A DNA stretch of 64,000 bases from Eubacteriales bacterium (GCA_030539055.1 JAUNSV010000001.1:41214-105213); one strand, 5' to 3'. Shown: positions 1 to 9,047, numbered from the stretch's first letter. Numbers and translations: made by a program. Notes: generated by a model from the sequence alone, not told the origin.

Positions 1-561
1 CCCTACTCTAAAATCACTTGTGCCAAAGTTAGTTCTTAGTGTTGCACTATCTATAACTTTTGTGTTGTCTGTATTTGAGTGTGTTGTATTTGGTGTATGT
101 ATATTTGTATTATTATTTGTAATTGATTGAATACTACTTGTATTGCTTCTTGTGCTAAAATTATAAATATCACTTAGTATCCTGTCTTTTGCTATTTGGA
201 CTATAGTGTTGTTGTTATTAGTGGCATTATTTACTATATTAATATTATTCTTTATTTCACTTATAGTAGAAAATGAAGCAATCATTCTTCTTTCTTCATC
301 TATTTTTATTTGCATTAAAGAAGCTTCTATTGATTCACTTTGTACTTTTACAATATTTCTTTTTTCATCTGATTGAAATTTTAATACAAGTGCAATAGAA
401 GCAAAAGCTGCTAGTATAATCATAATTAATGCGTACTTTAATATCTTCTTATTTTTGTTTGTATTATGATTATTTTTTTTAGAATAATCTAATTTAGCAC
501 CACAAACACGACAAAATACAAAACCATCAGGTGTTTCATTTCCACATTTTTCGCATATCAT
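1..561 (-). CDS. Zinc-ribbon membrane protein, C-terminus cut by window edge
   Basis: An open frame of 187 codons starts at 561 and runs off the left edge. The first residues hold a zinc-ribbon with two CxxC pairs (C3, C6, C17, C20). A K/N-rich stretch follows, then one membrane segment (about residues 44-60). The rest visible is outside-type sequence rich in Asn, Ser and Thr. GGAG lies a few bases before the ATG, and the start is 3 bases after the stop of the amidase gene, so the two are probably co-translated. The layout (zinc ribbon, one TM, polar region) is common in Firmicutes proteins of unknown role. No function can be given. Confidence 0.7.
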   Translation of the reverse strand, partial: MICEKCGNETPDGFVFCRVCGAKLDYSKKNNHNTNKNKKILKYALIMIILAAFASIALVLKFQSDEKRNIVKVQSESIEASLMQIKIDEERRMIASFSTISEIKNNINIVNNATNNNNTIVQIAKDRILSDIYNFSTRSNTSSIQSITNNNTNIHTPNTTHSNTDNTKVIDSATLRTNFGTSDFRVG

Positions 562-564
562 ATT

Positions 565-1560
565 CTATTCTCCTACAAAATAATCATTAATAGCTAGTGC
601 TATTTTTTTACTTAATTCATTTAAGCGTAAATCACTGTGATCTGAAGCTTTATCTCCTAGTTCTAAATCTATTGTGGGTATATTAGAATAAGAAATTTGA
701 GTTAAGTCCATACCCATTCTTCCGTTACCATAAATTTTTTCATTATTATTTTTTAAATAATTAATTATACAATCTCCTAATTCATCACTCATTTTGTATG
801 TATTAATAACTGGTTCCATTTCAAGAAATGATTTTACTTTTGGAGCTCCTATATAAAATATGCCCTCATCGTTAGTAGTAGAGTTGTAATGAATAGAAAT
901 ATGTATATTTGCAACATTATTCGATATAACAGTTCTTGCAATATTATCTAATTGAGTATTATCATTTTCTCTTAGCATAAGAACAGAGTATCCAAGGTTT
1001 AATAATTCATCTCTTAAAAATAATGAAAATTTTAAATTCACTTCTGCTTCGGTAGTGCCATCTAAAAATGTCATTCCACTTGAAATTGCCATACTATTAA
1101 CTTCTCCTACAGCATTAGTGCCTCCAGTTACTTTTGGACTTCCATCTGGATGTGATAAAGTTTTTTGTTTTTCGCCGTCTTTAGTACCATGCCCTGCATT
1201 AATAGCAATAATTTTGTCATAATATTTATTATCTGAATTAATATATAATTTTGCTTTGTGTGAATGAATTTTTGACTTGTTTGCATTCTCCCAAGCTAGG
1301 TCAAGTGGTATATCTTTAATATAAATATTTTGTTTATATTTTATTACAGTGCTTTTTATTCCTAAGTAGTCTTCATAATACTTTATATCTTTTTTATTAT
1401 CGTTATAACTTATATCAATATTTTCAAGTGGAAAATCACTTGATTCTTGTATATTTATATTTGATATTACATTGTTTTGTTTATTATTGCAAGAAGAAAT
1501 TAAACAACAAGTACATACTATTAGAATAAAAAATGTTTTTTTATTATAAAATTTTTTCAT
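565..1560 (-). CDS. Lipoprotein N-acetylmuramoyl-L-alanine amidase (Amidase_3)
   Basis: Predicted zinc amidase cleaving the bond between N-acetylmuramic acid and the stem peptide of peptidoglycan outside the membrane. The 331-aa protein opens with a lipoprotein signal ending in LISSC (lipid-modified Cys24). The Amidase_3 fold spans about 115-330. Metal ligands are visible as H124 (NAGHG), E171 (in EAEVNL) and H224 (SIHYN), with the catalytic Glu at E300 (LELGD). All key residues are present. It lies 1 nt after the stop of the SGNH gene upstream and just before the zinc-ribbon gene, so it belongs to a five-gene envelope operon. An insert at about 126-165 between the first His and the Glu is longer than in compact CwlM-type enzymes. 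Confidence 0.88.
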   Translation of the reverse strand: MKKFYNKKTFFILIVCTCCLISSCNNKQNNVISNINIQESSDFPLENIDISYNDNKKDIKYYEDYLGIKSTVIKYKQNIYIKDIPLDLAWENANKSKIHSHKAKLYINSDNKYYDKIIAINAGHGTKDGEKQKTLSHPDGSPKVTGGTNAVGEVNSMAISSGMTFLDGTTEAEVNLKFSLFLRDELLNLGYSVLMLRENDNTQLDNIARTVISNNVANIHISIHYNSTTNDEGIFYIGAPKVKSFLEMEPVINTYKMSDELGDCIINYLKNNNEKIYGNGRMGMDLTQISYSNIPTIDLELGDKASDHSDLRLNELSKKIALAINDYFVGE

Positions 1561-1561
1561 T

Positions 1562-2344
1562 TCACATATTCATCATATACTCTAAAAATTCATTTACTTT
1601 TGGAGTTAAATATGTCAAATGTACCATAGTAGAAACATGAGCTCCATCAAAATCTAAATAATTTGATCTATCCATTATATTATAATTCCAATTTTGATAA
1701 TCTTCATATAAATCAAGTATAGGAATATTATGTATTAAAGCCCAATTTTTTAATATAGCTACATACTCCATACATCTTGTTTTGTATGGTTCTCTCTCTT
1801 CCAAAGAAGCCCAAGGGAGTGGTAATACTAGACCAACTTTTACACTAGAATTTATTTTTAATGCATTATACAAAAATAAGTTTAAGCAACCATATAGAGT
1901 TAAATTTGTATTATCAAATATTGTGCCATAAGGGTAGGGTGCATAATCTTGCATAAGCACATCATTGAATGAACCAAAAACAGTCAAAAGAGTTGTTTTC
2001 TCTGACATAGATGCTACTCTCATATAGTAAGGAAAAGATGTATAATGTGTAAATACTTGATCAGTAGCAAAAGATTTGAATCCTGTTCCCATCATTGCAA
2101 GGTTTGTTGTTTCTACATCTTTTGTAGCTGCAATATAATCCATATACAAGGGAGTAGTCTCGCCATACTTTCTATGGTCTGAGATTGAGTCTCCTAGTAT
2201 ACACCATCTCACTACTACTTGATCATTTCTTTCTACTATGACTTTTGAAGATCCAGTAACATTATCACTTGCATTTGAGTCCATAGATAAAGAAAAGATT
2301 ATAATAATAAATAATATTTTAATTAAAGATTTGAAATTTTTCAT
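1562..2344 (-). CDS. Exported SGNH/GDSL-family hydrolase
   Basis: A 260-aa exported protein with an N-terminal hydrophobic signal (about residues 6-22). SGNH blocks are visible: GDS with nucleophile S53, the GSFND block (N127) and the terminal DFDGAH block with D233 and H236. The family acts on acyl or acetyl esters, often on wall glycans; the substrate here cannot be told. Its ATG overlaps the TGA of the gene upstream (ATGA), so the two SGNH genes are translationally coupled. Likely an extracytoplasmic esterase or O-acyltransferase partner. Confidence 0.75.
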   Translation of the reverse strand: MKNFKSLIKILFIIIIFSLSMDSNASDNVTGSSKVIVERNDQVVVRWCILGDSISDHRKYGETTPLYMDYIAATKDVETTNLAMMGTGFKSFATDQVFTHYTSFPYYMRVASMSEKTTLLTVFGSFNDVLMQDYAPYPYGTIFDNTNLTLYGCLNLFLYNALKINSSVKVGLVLPLPWASLEEREPYKTRCMEYVAILKNWALIHNIPILDLYEDYQNWNYNIMDRSNYLDFDGAHVSTMVHLTYLTPKVNEFLEYMMNM

Positions 2345-3114
2345 TTTAAAGTGCTAAGGTATTGCCTTGCGTACCCCCTTAAGGTATTTTCCCATAAAGA
2401 ATAATATTGAGATTTTATATGAAAGTATGAATCAGATGAATACTCTGGATCCATATCTCCATTTTGATTTGAATAAGGTGATGCCATATCTATAAAACCT
2501 ATATTATTATTTTCACACATCACTTTTAAGTTATAATTGAATAATCGGATACCATCATTAGTTTGAAAAGCACTTCTTCCAGAATTTCTTACAATATAAG
2601 TAAGTGAAATAATGTGTATTTTTACATCTGGTATTTTAGCTTTTATTCTATCTATTAATGATTGATACATTAATATATTAGTATTAATATCTGTATATAT
2701 TAAATCACACATACCCAAATATATAAATACATTTTTTTTGCCACAAAGAAGAATTGCATCTTCAGCTAGTCTCTTTTGACCCATATATGTTGGATGAATG
2801 CTATCTCTTGATACTTCTTGCAAAACATCATTCAAACGCATTGATTTTGCAAAAAGAAATGTTGCATCACAAAAATTATTTACTTCTTTTCTTTGAGTGA
2901 ATGAATAAAAAAACATTACTATAGAATCACCCAAATAAACAGAATTATTTAAAAAAGTAGTGATTTCATCTTCTGAAACATACTTTGGTAAATTGTTTAT
3001 ATCAAATTGTGTACTAGTTTCTGTATTTATTTCTGTAGCCATATTGTTTTTTGAAAAAGAAATACAAAAAAGTAATAACATAATAATACAAAAACTAAAT
3101 TTAATATATTTCAT
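2341..3114 (-). CDS. Exported SGNH-like protein with altered active-site blocks
   Basis: A 257-aa protein with a signal or anchor segment (residues 4-20). The GDS block is clear (YLGDSI, S64). The block-III equivalent reads GMCD rather than GxND, and near the C-terminus DSYFH stands where DxxH is expected. It may therefore be a diverged esterase or a binding-only homologue. It is the second SGNH gene in a row and overlaps its downstream neighbour by 4 nt. Resemblance to SGNH proteins that work with MBOAT acyltransferases is possible, but no MBOAT gene is in view. Confidence 0.6.
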   Translation of the reverse strand: MKYIKFSFCIIMLLLFCISFSKNNMATEINTETSTQFDINNLPKYVSEDEITTFLNNSVYLGDSIVMFFYSFTQRKEVNNFCDATFLFAKSMRLNDVLQEVSRDSIHPTYMGQKRLAEDAILLCGKKNVFIYLGMCDLIYTDINTNILMYQSLIDRIKAKIPDVKIHIISLTYIVRNSGRSAFQTNDGIRLFNYNLKVMCENNNIGFIDMASPYSNQNGDMDPEYSSDSYFHIKSQYYSLWENTLRGYARQYLSTLK

Positions 3115-3131
3115 TATAAAAAAATATCCTT

Positions 3132-3593
3132 TTAATTAATATTATCTTCGATTATCTTCAAAATTTCTTCTTCATTTCGTGATAAAACTGCATAAAGATA
3201 ATCATTTTTTTGTTTTAATTTTGAAGCGTATACATAATCATACTCTTCTTTATTATAATTCTCTATTTCGAATTTAATATTTTCAATAACCATATTAAGT
3301 GTGTCTTTTAATTCTTCTACTTTATCGTAACCACTTGTGTTAATAATTATAATAGTTTCAGCTGAATATGGATTATCTGATATTGAATAAATATATTCCT
3401 TAAGCTCATTTGTAGGAATACCAAGATTATTTTGCAAATATGAATCTGGCATTGTTATAGCTTCATCAAGTGCTACTTCTTTTGTTATTTTATTATAAAT
3501 TTCATTTAAAGTAATATTTGTTTCTTCTTTTTTATTGCAAGAAATTAATAATAAACATAACAAAAAAATAGATAATAATTTCAAATGTTTCAT
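3132..3593 (-). CDS. DUF4358-type lipoprotein
   Basis: A small 153-aa lipoprotein with signal ending LLISC. The mature part matches my memory of DUF4358: an acidic start, a helix beginning near the YLQNNLGI segment, a central beta-strand ETIIIINT and a C-terminal helix pair rich in Lys and Glu. Function unknown. It is the first gene of the envelope operon and has its start about 30 bp beyond the terminator of the hydrogenase operon. Upstream AT-rich sequence probably holds its promoter, but no clear one was found. Confidence 0.55.
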   Translation of the reverse strand: MKHLKLLSIFLLCLLLISCNKKEETNITLNEIYNKITKEVALDEAITMPDSYLQNNLGIPTNELKEYIYSISDNPYSAETIIIINTSGYDKVEELKDTLNMVIENIKFEIENYNKEEYDYVYASKLKQKNDYLYAVLSRNEEEILKIIEDNIN

Positions 3594-3624
3594 ACATTAC
3601 TCTCCTAAAAATATTATAACATAT

Positions 3625-3670
3625 AAAAAGAGTAGGTGCAAGTTAAAATAAAATGTACCCTACTCTTTTT
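3625..3670 (-). terminator. Intrinsic terminator of the hydrogenase operon
   Basis: Arms 3625-3636 and 3659-3670 are perfect inverted repeats of 12 bp (AAAAAGAGTAGG type) with a 22-nt loop. Read on the minus strand the stem ends in a T-run. It lies 21 bp after the hydA stop and before the DUF4358 gene, so it separates the two operons. Confidence 0.85.
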
Positions 3671-3690
3671 ATAATTTTAATTATTTTATA

Positions 3691-5658
3691 TTAAGTTTTT
3701 TCTCTTTTTTGATAAGAGGTATGCAATATTTTGTGTGCAATATGTGAATTTGGTTTTTCCAAAAATTCTTTGTATACTTGCTTTATTATAGGATTTTTGT
3801 GTGATTTCCTATATTGCATTGATTTATCATAATCATATAATACTTTTGCTCTTTTTTGTCTGTAGTCTGTTGTGTTCCTAATAAAGGCAGGTACTTGAGG
3901 CTGTCCACCTCCATTTATACATCCACCTGGGCAACCCATTATTTCTATGAAATGATAATCTGCTTTTCCCTCTCTTATTTTATTGAGTAATATTTTTGCA
4001 TTTGACATAGAAGAAGTGATTGCAACTTTTACATCCAACTTACCAATTTTAAGAGTAGCCTCCCTTATGCCATCTATACCACGAACTTGCTTGTAATCAA
4101 GGTTTTTCATATCCTTTCCAGTTAAAACATCGACTGCAGTTCTTATTGCTGCTTCCATAACTCCACCAGAAGCGCCAAATATAACACCAGCACCTGTAGA
4201 AATACCAAGTGGTTCATCAAATTTTTCTTCTGGAAGTAAATCCCAATTTATGCCAGCTTTCTTCATCATGCGTGCAAGCTCTCTTGTAGTCATTGTGTAA
4301 TCTAAATCTGGATTCCCTTTTCCTGCTGCACTCTCATCATCCCTTTGTATCTCAAATTTTTTTGCAGTGCAAGGCATTACAGAAACAGATACAACATCTT
4401 CTACTTTCCAGCCCATTTTTTTAACAAAATATGTTTTTATCATAGCTCCAAACATTTGTTGAGGTGATTTGCATGTAGATAAATGAGGTAAAAGATCTGG
4501 ATAGTATGCTTCGCAATATTTTATCCAACCTGGAGAGCAAGATGTAATCATTGGTAGAACGCCATTATTTTTTATTCTGTCTATTAATTCATATGCTTCT
4601 TCCATAATAGTTAAATCTGCTGCAAAGTCTGTATCAAATACATAAGTAAAACCTAACCGCCTTAGACCTGCAACCATTTTGCCCTCGCCTTTTGTTCCAA
4701 TAGGATAACCAAACTCTTCTGCAATTGCAGCTCTAACTGCTGGTGCTGTTTGAACTATGACTTTTTTTGTAGGGTCTTTTATCAATTCAAATATTTTATC
4801 TATATCTGATTTTTCATACAATGCACCTGTAGGGCATACATTTATACATTGCCCACAAGATATGCAAGAAGTCTCTCCAAGACCTTTGTCAAAGTGTGAT
4901 CCTATAAAAGTATTAAAGCCTCTTTTATTAGGTCCTATAACACCTACTCCTTGAACTTTCTCACAAATTGCAACACATCTTCTGCATAATATACATTTTG
5001 AATTATCTCTAATCATATGTGCAGATGATTCATCCAAATTAGATGCAGTCATACTTCCAGCATATTTATATTGATCTTCTACACCAAGCTCTTTACACAA
5101 AGTTTGCAATTCACATTCACCAGATCTAATACAAGACAAGCATTCCATTTTGTGATTAGATAATAATAATTCTAATGTTTTCTTTCTTGACTCTATTACT
5201 GTTTTAGAATCTGTAGTTATTTCTATGCCCTCATTGCAAGGGTACACACAAGATGTAACAAGTGCCTTTGCTCCTTTTACTTCTACAACGCACATACGGC
5301 AAGCACCTATTTCATTAATGTCTTTTAAAAAGCAAAGTGTTGGTATTTCTATTCCAGCTACTCTACAAGCTTCTAATATAGTAGAACCTTTTTTTACTTT
5401 ATAATCTTTACCATTAATTTTAATATTCAAAAAATTATTTTTTATAATTTTTGAAGAATTACTTTTAATTGTGCTACTTGATTTTAAACTCTTATTTACT
5501 AAACTTTTTGTTTGTGCTTTTGTAGCTTGTTTTTTATTTTTTAATGCTTTAGAAACTGTTTTACTTTTTTTATTATCTTTTGATTTTAATATTTTTTTAA
5601 CTTGAGGCTTTGAAGCTTTTTTTAGCTTAGCCTTAGTTTTATTATTTGCTATCGCCAT
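3691..5658 (-). CDS. hydA: [FeFe] hydrogenase large subunit with Lys-rich N-terminal extension
   Basis: Catalytic subunit making or oxidising H2, cytoplasmic. Order in the 655-aa protein: Lys/Ser/Ala-rich head (1-73, 24 Lys); plant-type [2Fe-2S] domain (C109, C120, C123, C137); His-Cys [4Fe-4S] (H169, C173, C176, C182); two [4Fe-4S] motifs (C222-C232, C265-C275); H-cluster domain with TSCSPGW (372-378), MPCTAKKFE (428-436) and the Cys pair C576/C580 in MGCPGGC. The domain set matches NAD(P)-linked HydA/HndD subunits. The start is certain: AAGGAGG sits 7 nt before the ATG, so the Lys-rich head is really made. The second position of the classical TSCCP is Ser. It is the last gene of the operon, 13 nt after hydB. 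Confidence 0.95.
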   Translation of the reverse strand: MAIANNKTKAKLKKASKPQVKKILKSKDNKKSKTVSKALKNKKQATKAQTKSLVNKSLKSSSTIKSNSSKIIKNNFLNIKINGKDYKVKKGSTILEACRVAGIEIPTLCFLKDINEIGACRMCVVEVKGAKALVTSCVYPCNEGIEITTDSKTVIESRKKTLELLLSNHKMECLSCIRSGECELQTLCKELGVEDQYKYAGSMTASNLDESSAHMIRDNSKCILCRRCVAICEKVQGVGVIGPNKRGFNTFIGSHFDKGLGETSCISCGQCINVCPTGALYEKSDIDKIFELIKDPTKKVIVQTAPAVRAAIAEEFGYPIGTKGEGKMVAGLRRLGFTYVFDTDFAADLTIMEEAYELIDRIKNNGVLPMITSCSPGWIKYCEAYYPDLLPHLSTCKSPQQMFGAMIKTYFVKKMGWKVEDVVSVSVMPCTAKKFEIQRDDESAAGKGNPDLDYTMTTRELARMMKKAGINWDLLPEEKFDEPLGISTGAGVIFGASGGVMEAAIRTAVDVLTGKDMKNLDYKQVRGIDGIREATLKIGKLDVKVAITSSMSNAKILLNKIREGKADYHFIEIMGCPGGCINGGGQPQVPAFIRNTTDYRQKRAKVLYDYDKSMQYRKSHKNPIIKQVYKEFLEKPNSHIAHKILHTSYQKREKT

Positions 5659-5671
5659 TTTTTTATCCTCC

Positions 5672-7459
5672 TTAACCTCTACTTATTGCATTAAATTTGC
5701 AATTATCAAAACAAGTTCCGCACTTTATACATTTTGATTGGTCAATTTTGTGTGGCATTTTTAATGACCCCTCTATGCAGTTCACAGGACAATTTTTTGC
5801 ACAAAGAGTGCAACCCTTACATTTTTCTTCATCTATTTTGAAATTTAGTAATGCTTTACATACACCTGCTCTACACTTATGATCTCTTACATGCTCTATA
5901 TACTCATCTTTAAAATATCTTAGTGTAGAAAGAACAGGATTAGGAGAAGTTTGACCCAAACCACAAAGAGAGTTATCTCTTATATAATAACAAAGCTCTT
6001 CTAGTTTATCTAGGTCTTCCATTGTAGCTTTGCCCTCTGTTATTTTGGTTAAAATCTCGTGCATTCTTTTTGTGCCTATACGACAAGGTGTACATTTGCC
6101 ACATGATTCTTCAACTGTAAATTCAAGGAAGAATTTGGCTATATCTACCATACAATTATCTTCGTCCATTACTATAAGCCCACCAGAACCCATCATTGAA
6201 CCTATAGCTATTAAATTATCATAATCAATAGGTACATCATAATTCTCTATACTTATGCATCCACCAGATGGTCCACCAGTTTGTGCTGCTTTGAACTTTT
6301 TGCCATTTGGAATACCACCACCTATATCTTCTACTATCTCTCTAAGTGTAGTGCCCATAGGAATTTCAACAAGACCTGTATTTTTTACTTTTCCACCAAG
6401 AGCAAAAACTTTTGTGCCTTTAGATTTTTCTGTGCCCATTGATTGAAACCATTTAGCACCTTTTACTATAATCCTAGGAATATTTGCAAAAGTTTCTACA
6501 TTATTTAAAATTGTTGGTTTATCAAAAAGACCTTTTAGTGCTGGAAATGGAGGCCTTGGATGTGGCTCACCTCTCTTCCCCTCAATTGAAGTCATAAGAG
6601 CTGTTTCTTCTCCACAAACGAAAGCACCAGCTCCAAGCCTAAGTTCAATATCAAAATCAAATTTTGTATTGAATATATTTTTTCCAAGCAAGCCATACTC
6701 TCTTGCTTGATTAATAGCAATATTTAATCTTTGAACAGCAATTGGATACTCTGCTCTTACATAAATATAACCTTGATTAGCACCAATAGCATAACCTGCT
6801 ATAGCCATAGCTTCGAGTACAACATGAGGATCTCCCTCAAGCACAGACCTATCCATAAAAGCACCTGGATCTCCCTCGTCTGCATTACAGCACACATATT
6901 TTTGATCTGATTTATTTGCTGCTGCAAGAGACCATTTCCTACCTGTAGGAAAACCTGCTCCGCCTCTTCCTCTTAAACCAGAATCCAATATCTCTTTAAT
7001 TACACTTTCTGGTGTCATCTTGGTTAATACTTGACCTAAGGCCTCGTATCCACCTGTACCAATATATTCATCTATACTCTCTGGATTAATTACTCCACAA
7101 TTTCTTAAAGCTATTCTTGTTTGTCTTCCATAAAAAGTTGTGTCTGCAAGTGGTGTAATATTATCTCCTTGTATAGTTTCATCATATACAAGTCTTGTAA
7201 CAGGACGCCCTTTTAAGAAATGCTCACTTACTATTTCACTAATATCCTCTGGTTTAACTTGGGCATAAAATATTCCCTCTGGATATACAATCATAATTGG
7301 CCCAAGTGCACAAAGACCATGACAACCTGTATCAACTATACACACTTCTTCTTGAAGATTTTGTTTTTCTAACTCTTCAATAAGCGCTTCTTTTACTAAT
7401 GGGCTTTTTGATGAAGTACAACCTGTGCCAGCGCATAATAAAACATGTAGACGGTACAT
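5672..7459 (-). CDS. hydB: NuoF-like NADH/flavin subunit of [FeFe] hydrogenase
   Basis: Diaphorase subunit that links NAD(H) and ferredoxin to the hydrogenase. The 595 residues hold a thioredoxin-like [2Fe-2S] domain (C9, C14, C46, C50), the NuoF FMN/NADH domain with GRGGAGFPTG (164-173), the N3-type [4Fe-4S] site (C453, C456, C459, C499) and a C-terminal 2x[4Fe-4S] ferredoxin (C547-C557, C577-C587). This is the full architecture of HydB/HndC from electron-bifurcating hydrogenases. Neighbours on both sides are subunits of the same complex, with gaps of about 12 nt. Whether it bifurcates (NADH plus ferredoxin) or uses NADPH cannot be read from sequence alone. Confidence 0.95.
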   Translation of the reverse strand: MYRLHVLLCAGTGCTSSKSPLVKEALIEELEKQNLQEEVCIVDTGCHGLCALGPIMIVYPEGIFYAQVKPEDISEIVSEHFLKGRPVTRLVYDETIQGDNITPLADTTFYGRQTRIALRNCGVINPESIDEYIGTGGYEALGQVLTKMTPESVIKEILDSGLRGRGGAGFPTGRKWSLAAANKSDQKYVCCNADEGDPGAFMDRSVLEGDPHVVLEAMAIAGYAIGANQGYIYVRAEYPIAVQRLNIAINQAREYGLLGKNIFNTKFDFDIELRLGAGAFVCGEETALMTSIEGKRGEPHPRPPFPALKGLFDKPTILNNVETFANIPRIIVKGAKWFQSMGTEKSKGTKVFALGGKVKNTGLVEIPMGTTLREIVEDIGGGIPNGKKFKAAQTGGPSGGCISIENYDVPIDYDNLIAIGSMMGSGGLIVMDEDNCMVDIAKFFLEFTVEESCGKCTPCRIGTKRMHEILTKITEGKATMEDLDKLEELCYYIRDNSLCGLGQTSPNPVLSTLRYFKDEYIEHVRDHKCRAGVCKALLNFKIDEEKCKGCTLCAKNCPVNCIEGSLKMPHKIDQSKCIKCGTCFDNCKFNAISRG

Positions 7460-7471
7460 ATTTATTCCTCC

Positions 7472-7843
7472 TTATTTATTCTCTTTAAGTGTGTACTCTG
7501 CGATTGCCTTTCCACCTTTAACATGTTTTTCTAATACTTCTAAAGCTTTCTCTTTATTCATTCTAACATAAGTTACTTTTTCTTTTCCTGGTATAATAAC
7601 TTCTACTATAGGCTCGTATTGACAAAGACCTATGCAACCTGTTTGAAGAACTTGCACCTTATCTGTCAATTTTTGCTCTTGAACAGCATCCGATAGTGCT
7701 TTTAAAACTGGTCTTGCACCAGCTGCAATACCACAAGTAGCCATACCTACTACTACTCTTGTATGATTATGATCCTCTGTTCTCATACTTACTTGTGATT
7801 GCATTTTTTCTTTTATTTGTCGTAATTCTTCTAGTGATTTCAT
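7472..7843 (-). CDS. HndB-like thioredoxin-fold [2Fe-2S] protein
   Basis: A 123-aa protein with a thioredoxin-like ferredoxin fold. Three of the usual four cluster cysteines are seen: C37 (ATCGIAAGA), C70 and C74 (TGCIGLC); position 42 is Ala. I recall this pattern as usual for the HndB family found beside NADP-reducing hydrogenases. It probably relays electrons or helps assembly within the Hyd complex. Its ATG overlaps the stop of the HATPase gene by 4 nt, so expression is coupled. Confidence 0.8.
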   Translation of the reverse strand: MKSLEELRQIKEKMQSQVSMRTEDHNHTRVVVGMATCGIAAGARPVLKALSDAVQEQKLTDKVQVLQTGCIGLCQYEPIVEVIIPGKEKVTYVRMNKEKALEVLEKHVKGGKAIAEYTLKENK

Positions 7844-8397
7844 TTATCTACCTCCATTTTATTCTCTTTTAAATATTCTTTTATAAAATTTGATACTTCT
7901 ATACTCTCTAATGAAATATCGCCAAGTATGTTTTTTATTTCTTTTGTACTTAAGTTGAATGATTTTTCTTGTTTATTTTTTTTTGTAACTTTGTATTCAT
8001 AATAAAAATCTATTTTCGTATTAAATATTATTAAAGTGTAAATTGTATCATTAATATCTCCAAGTGGTAGCATATTAATATGAGACATATTATATCTTGC
8101 TTCTAGAGTAGTACCTATATCTTTTGTGGATTTTATATCAAATTTTCCATTTGTTATTTCACAACTCTCTTTAAAAAAAGGGATTCCTAGACCAACATCT
8201 CTTGTTTTCCTTTTTGTAAAAAAAGGATCAAGTGCTTTTTTTACTTCCTCTTTTGTCATACCAATTCCATTGTCTTCAATTTTTATAGTAAGAGTATCTT
8301 TACTATAATCAATATGAACAAAAATTTGAATAAAAGTTGATAATGCTTTTATGGAATTTTGAGCTATATCTAAAACATTTAAAGATATTTCTGGCAT
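7840..8397 (-). CDS. HATPase_c-domain protein of the hydrogenase operon
   Basis: A 185-aa GHKL ATPase domain with no histidine phosphoacceptor domain. N box DIAQNSIKA, G1 box DNGIGM, F box DPFFTK and G2 box GLGIPF are all present in the first 110 residues; the C-terminal 70 residues are Lys-rich and unique. Genes of this type recur between the HydC and HydB genes of Clostridia and Thermotogae, so a role in maturation or regulation of the hydrogenase is likely, but its target is unknown. It overlaps the next gene by 4 nt. Confidence 0.8.
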   Translation of the reverse strand: MPEISLNVLDIAQNSIKALSTFIQIFVHIDYSKDTLTIKIEDNGIGMTKEEVKKALDPFFTKRKTRDVGLGIPFFKESCEITNGKFDIKSTKDIGTTLEARYNMSHINMLPLGDINDTIYTLIIFNTKIDFYYEYKVTKKNKQEKSFNLSTKEIKNILGDISLESIEVSNFIKEYLKENKMEVDK

Positions 8398-8405
8398 AAT
8401 AAACC

Positions 8406-8900
8406 TTAATTGTATTTATTTAAAATATCTTTTACTTGATTAGGATTTAATCTTCCATAAACTTCATCATTTATCATAAAAACAGGTGCTAGCCCACAAG
8501 CACCTACACAACGGCACGAATCCAATGAAAACTTTTTATCACTTGTGCATCCGCCTGCATCAATTTGTAACTCTTTTTTTAATTCATCAAATATTTTCCC
8601 AGCACCCTTTACATAGCAAGCAGTCCCAAGACATACAGATATTTTGTATTGTCCTTTTGGAACTAAAGTGAATTGCGAATAAAAAGTAGATATTCCATAA
8701 ACTTTTTCAATAGGAATATTCATTTCTGTTGAAATTATTTTTTGAACTTCAATTGGAAGAAATCCATATATCTCTTGTGCTTTTTGCATAATCATTATAA
8801 GTGGTCCCTTATCATTTTTATGCGTATTGATAAAAGATATCAATTCTTTCTCTTGTTCTTTTGTGCCATCAAATGTTACAGCATTTGTATTCATAAGCAA
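8406..8900 (-). CDS. hydC: NuoE-like [2Fe-2S] subunit of [FeFe] hydrogenase
   Basis: First gene of the hydrogenase operon. NuoE/HydC fold: helical N-terminal part with the family hallmark YGISTFYSQF (68-77), then a thioredoxin-like [2Fe-2S] domain with C90, C95, C131 and C135. Two starts are possible: TTG at 8900, 6 nt after AAGGAGG, or ATG at 8894, 12 nt after it; spacing favours the TTG. The role is electron transfer from NADH through the flavin subunit. Confidence 0.92.
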   Translation of the reverse strand: MLMNTNAVTFDGTKEQEKELISFINTHKNDKGPLIMIMQKAQEIYGFLPIEVQKIISTEMNIPIEKVYGISTFYSQFTLVPKGQYKISVCLGTACYVKGAGKIFDELKKELQIDAGGCTSDKKFSLDSCRCVGACGLAPVFMINDEVYGRLNPNQVKDILNKYN

Positions 8901-8936
8901 ATTTTCCCTCCTTCATTTCTTATAAAAATTATTTAT

Positions 8937-8965
8937 ATTATATCATAATAATTTAAATAGTTCTA
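8937..8965 (-). promoter_or_regulatory. Candidate promoter of hydrogenase operon
   Basis: On the minus strand a TATAAT (8937-8942) lies about 35 bp before the hydC start. The element 17 bp upstream of it (TAGAAC, 8960-8965) is a poor -35. It lies back to back with the promoter of the DRTGG genes. Confidence 0.45.
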
Positions 8966-8976
8966 TAGCAAATTAC

Positions 8977-9005
8977 TTGCTTTTTATATAAAACTGTGAT
9001 ATTTT
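8977..9005 (+). promoter_or_regulatory. Candidate promoter of the DRTGG/HATPase operon
   Basis: TTGCTT (8977-8982), 17-bp spacer, TATTTT (9000-9005), leaving about a 36-nt leader with GGAGG before the ATG at 9048. Divergent from the hydrogenase promoter, so the two transcription units could share control. Confidence 0.5.
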
Positions 9006-9047
9006 TATTTATATAAACTCATATTTTGTAACTATTGGAGGTTTATT

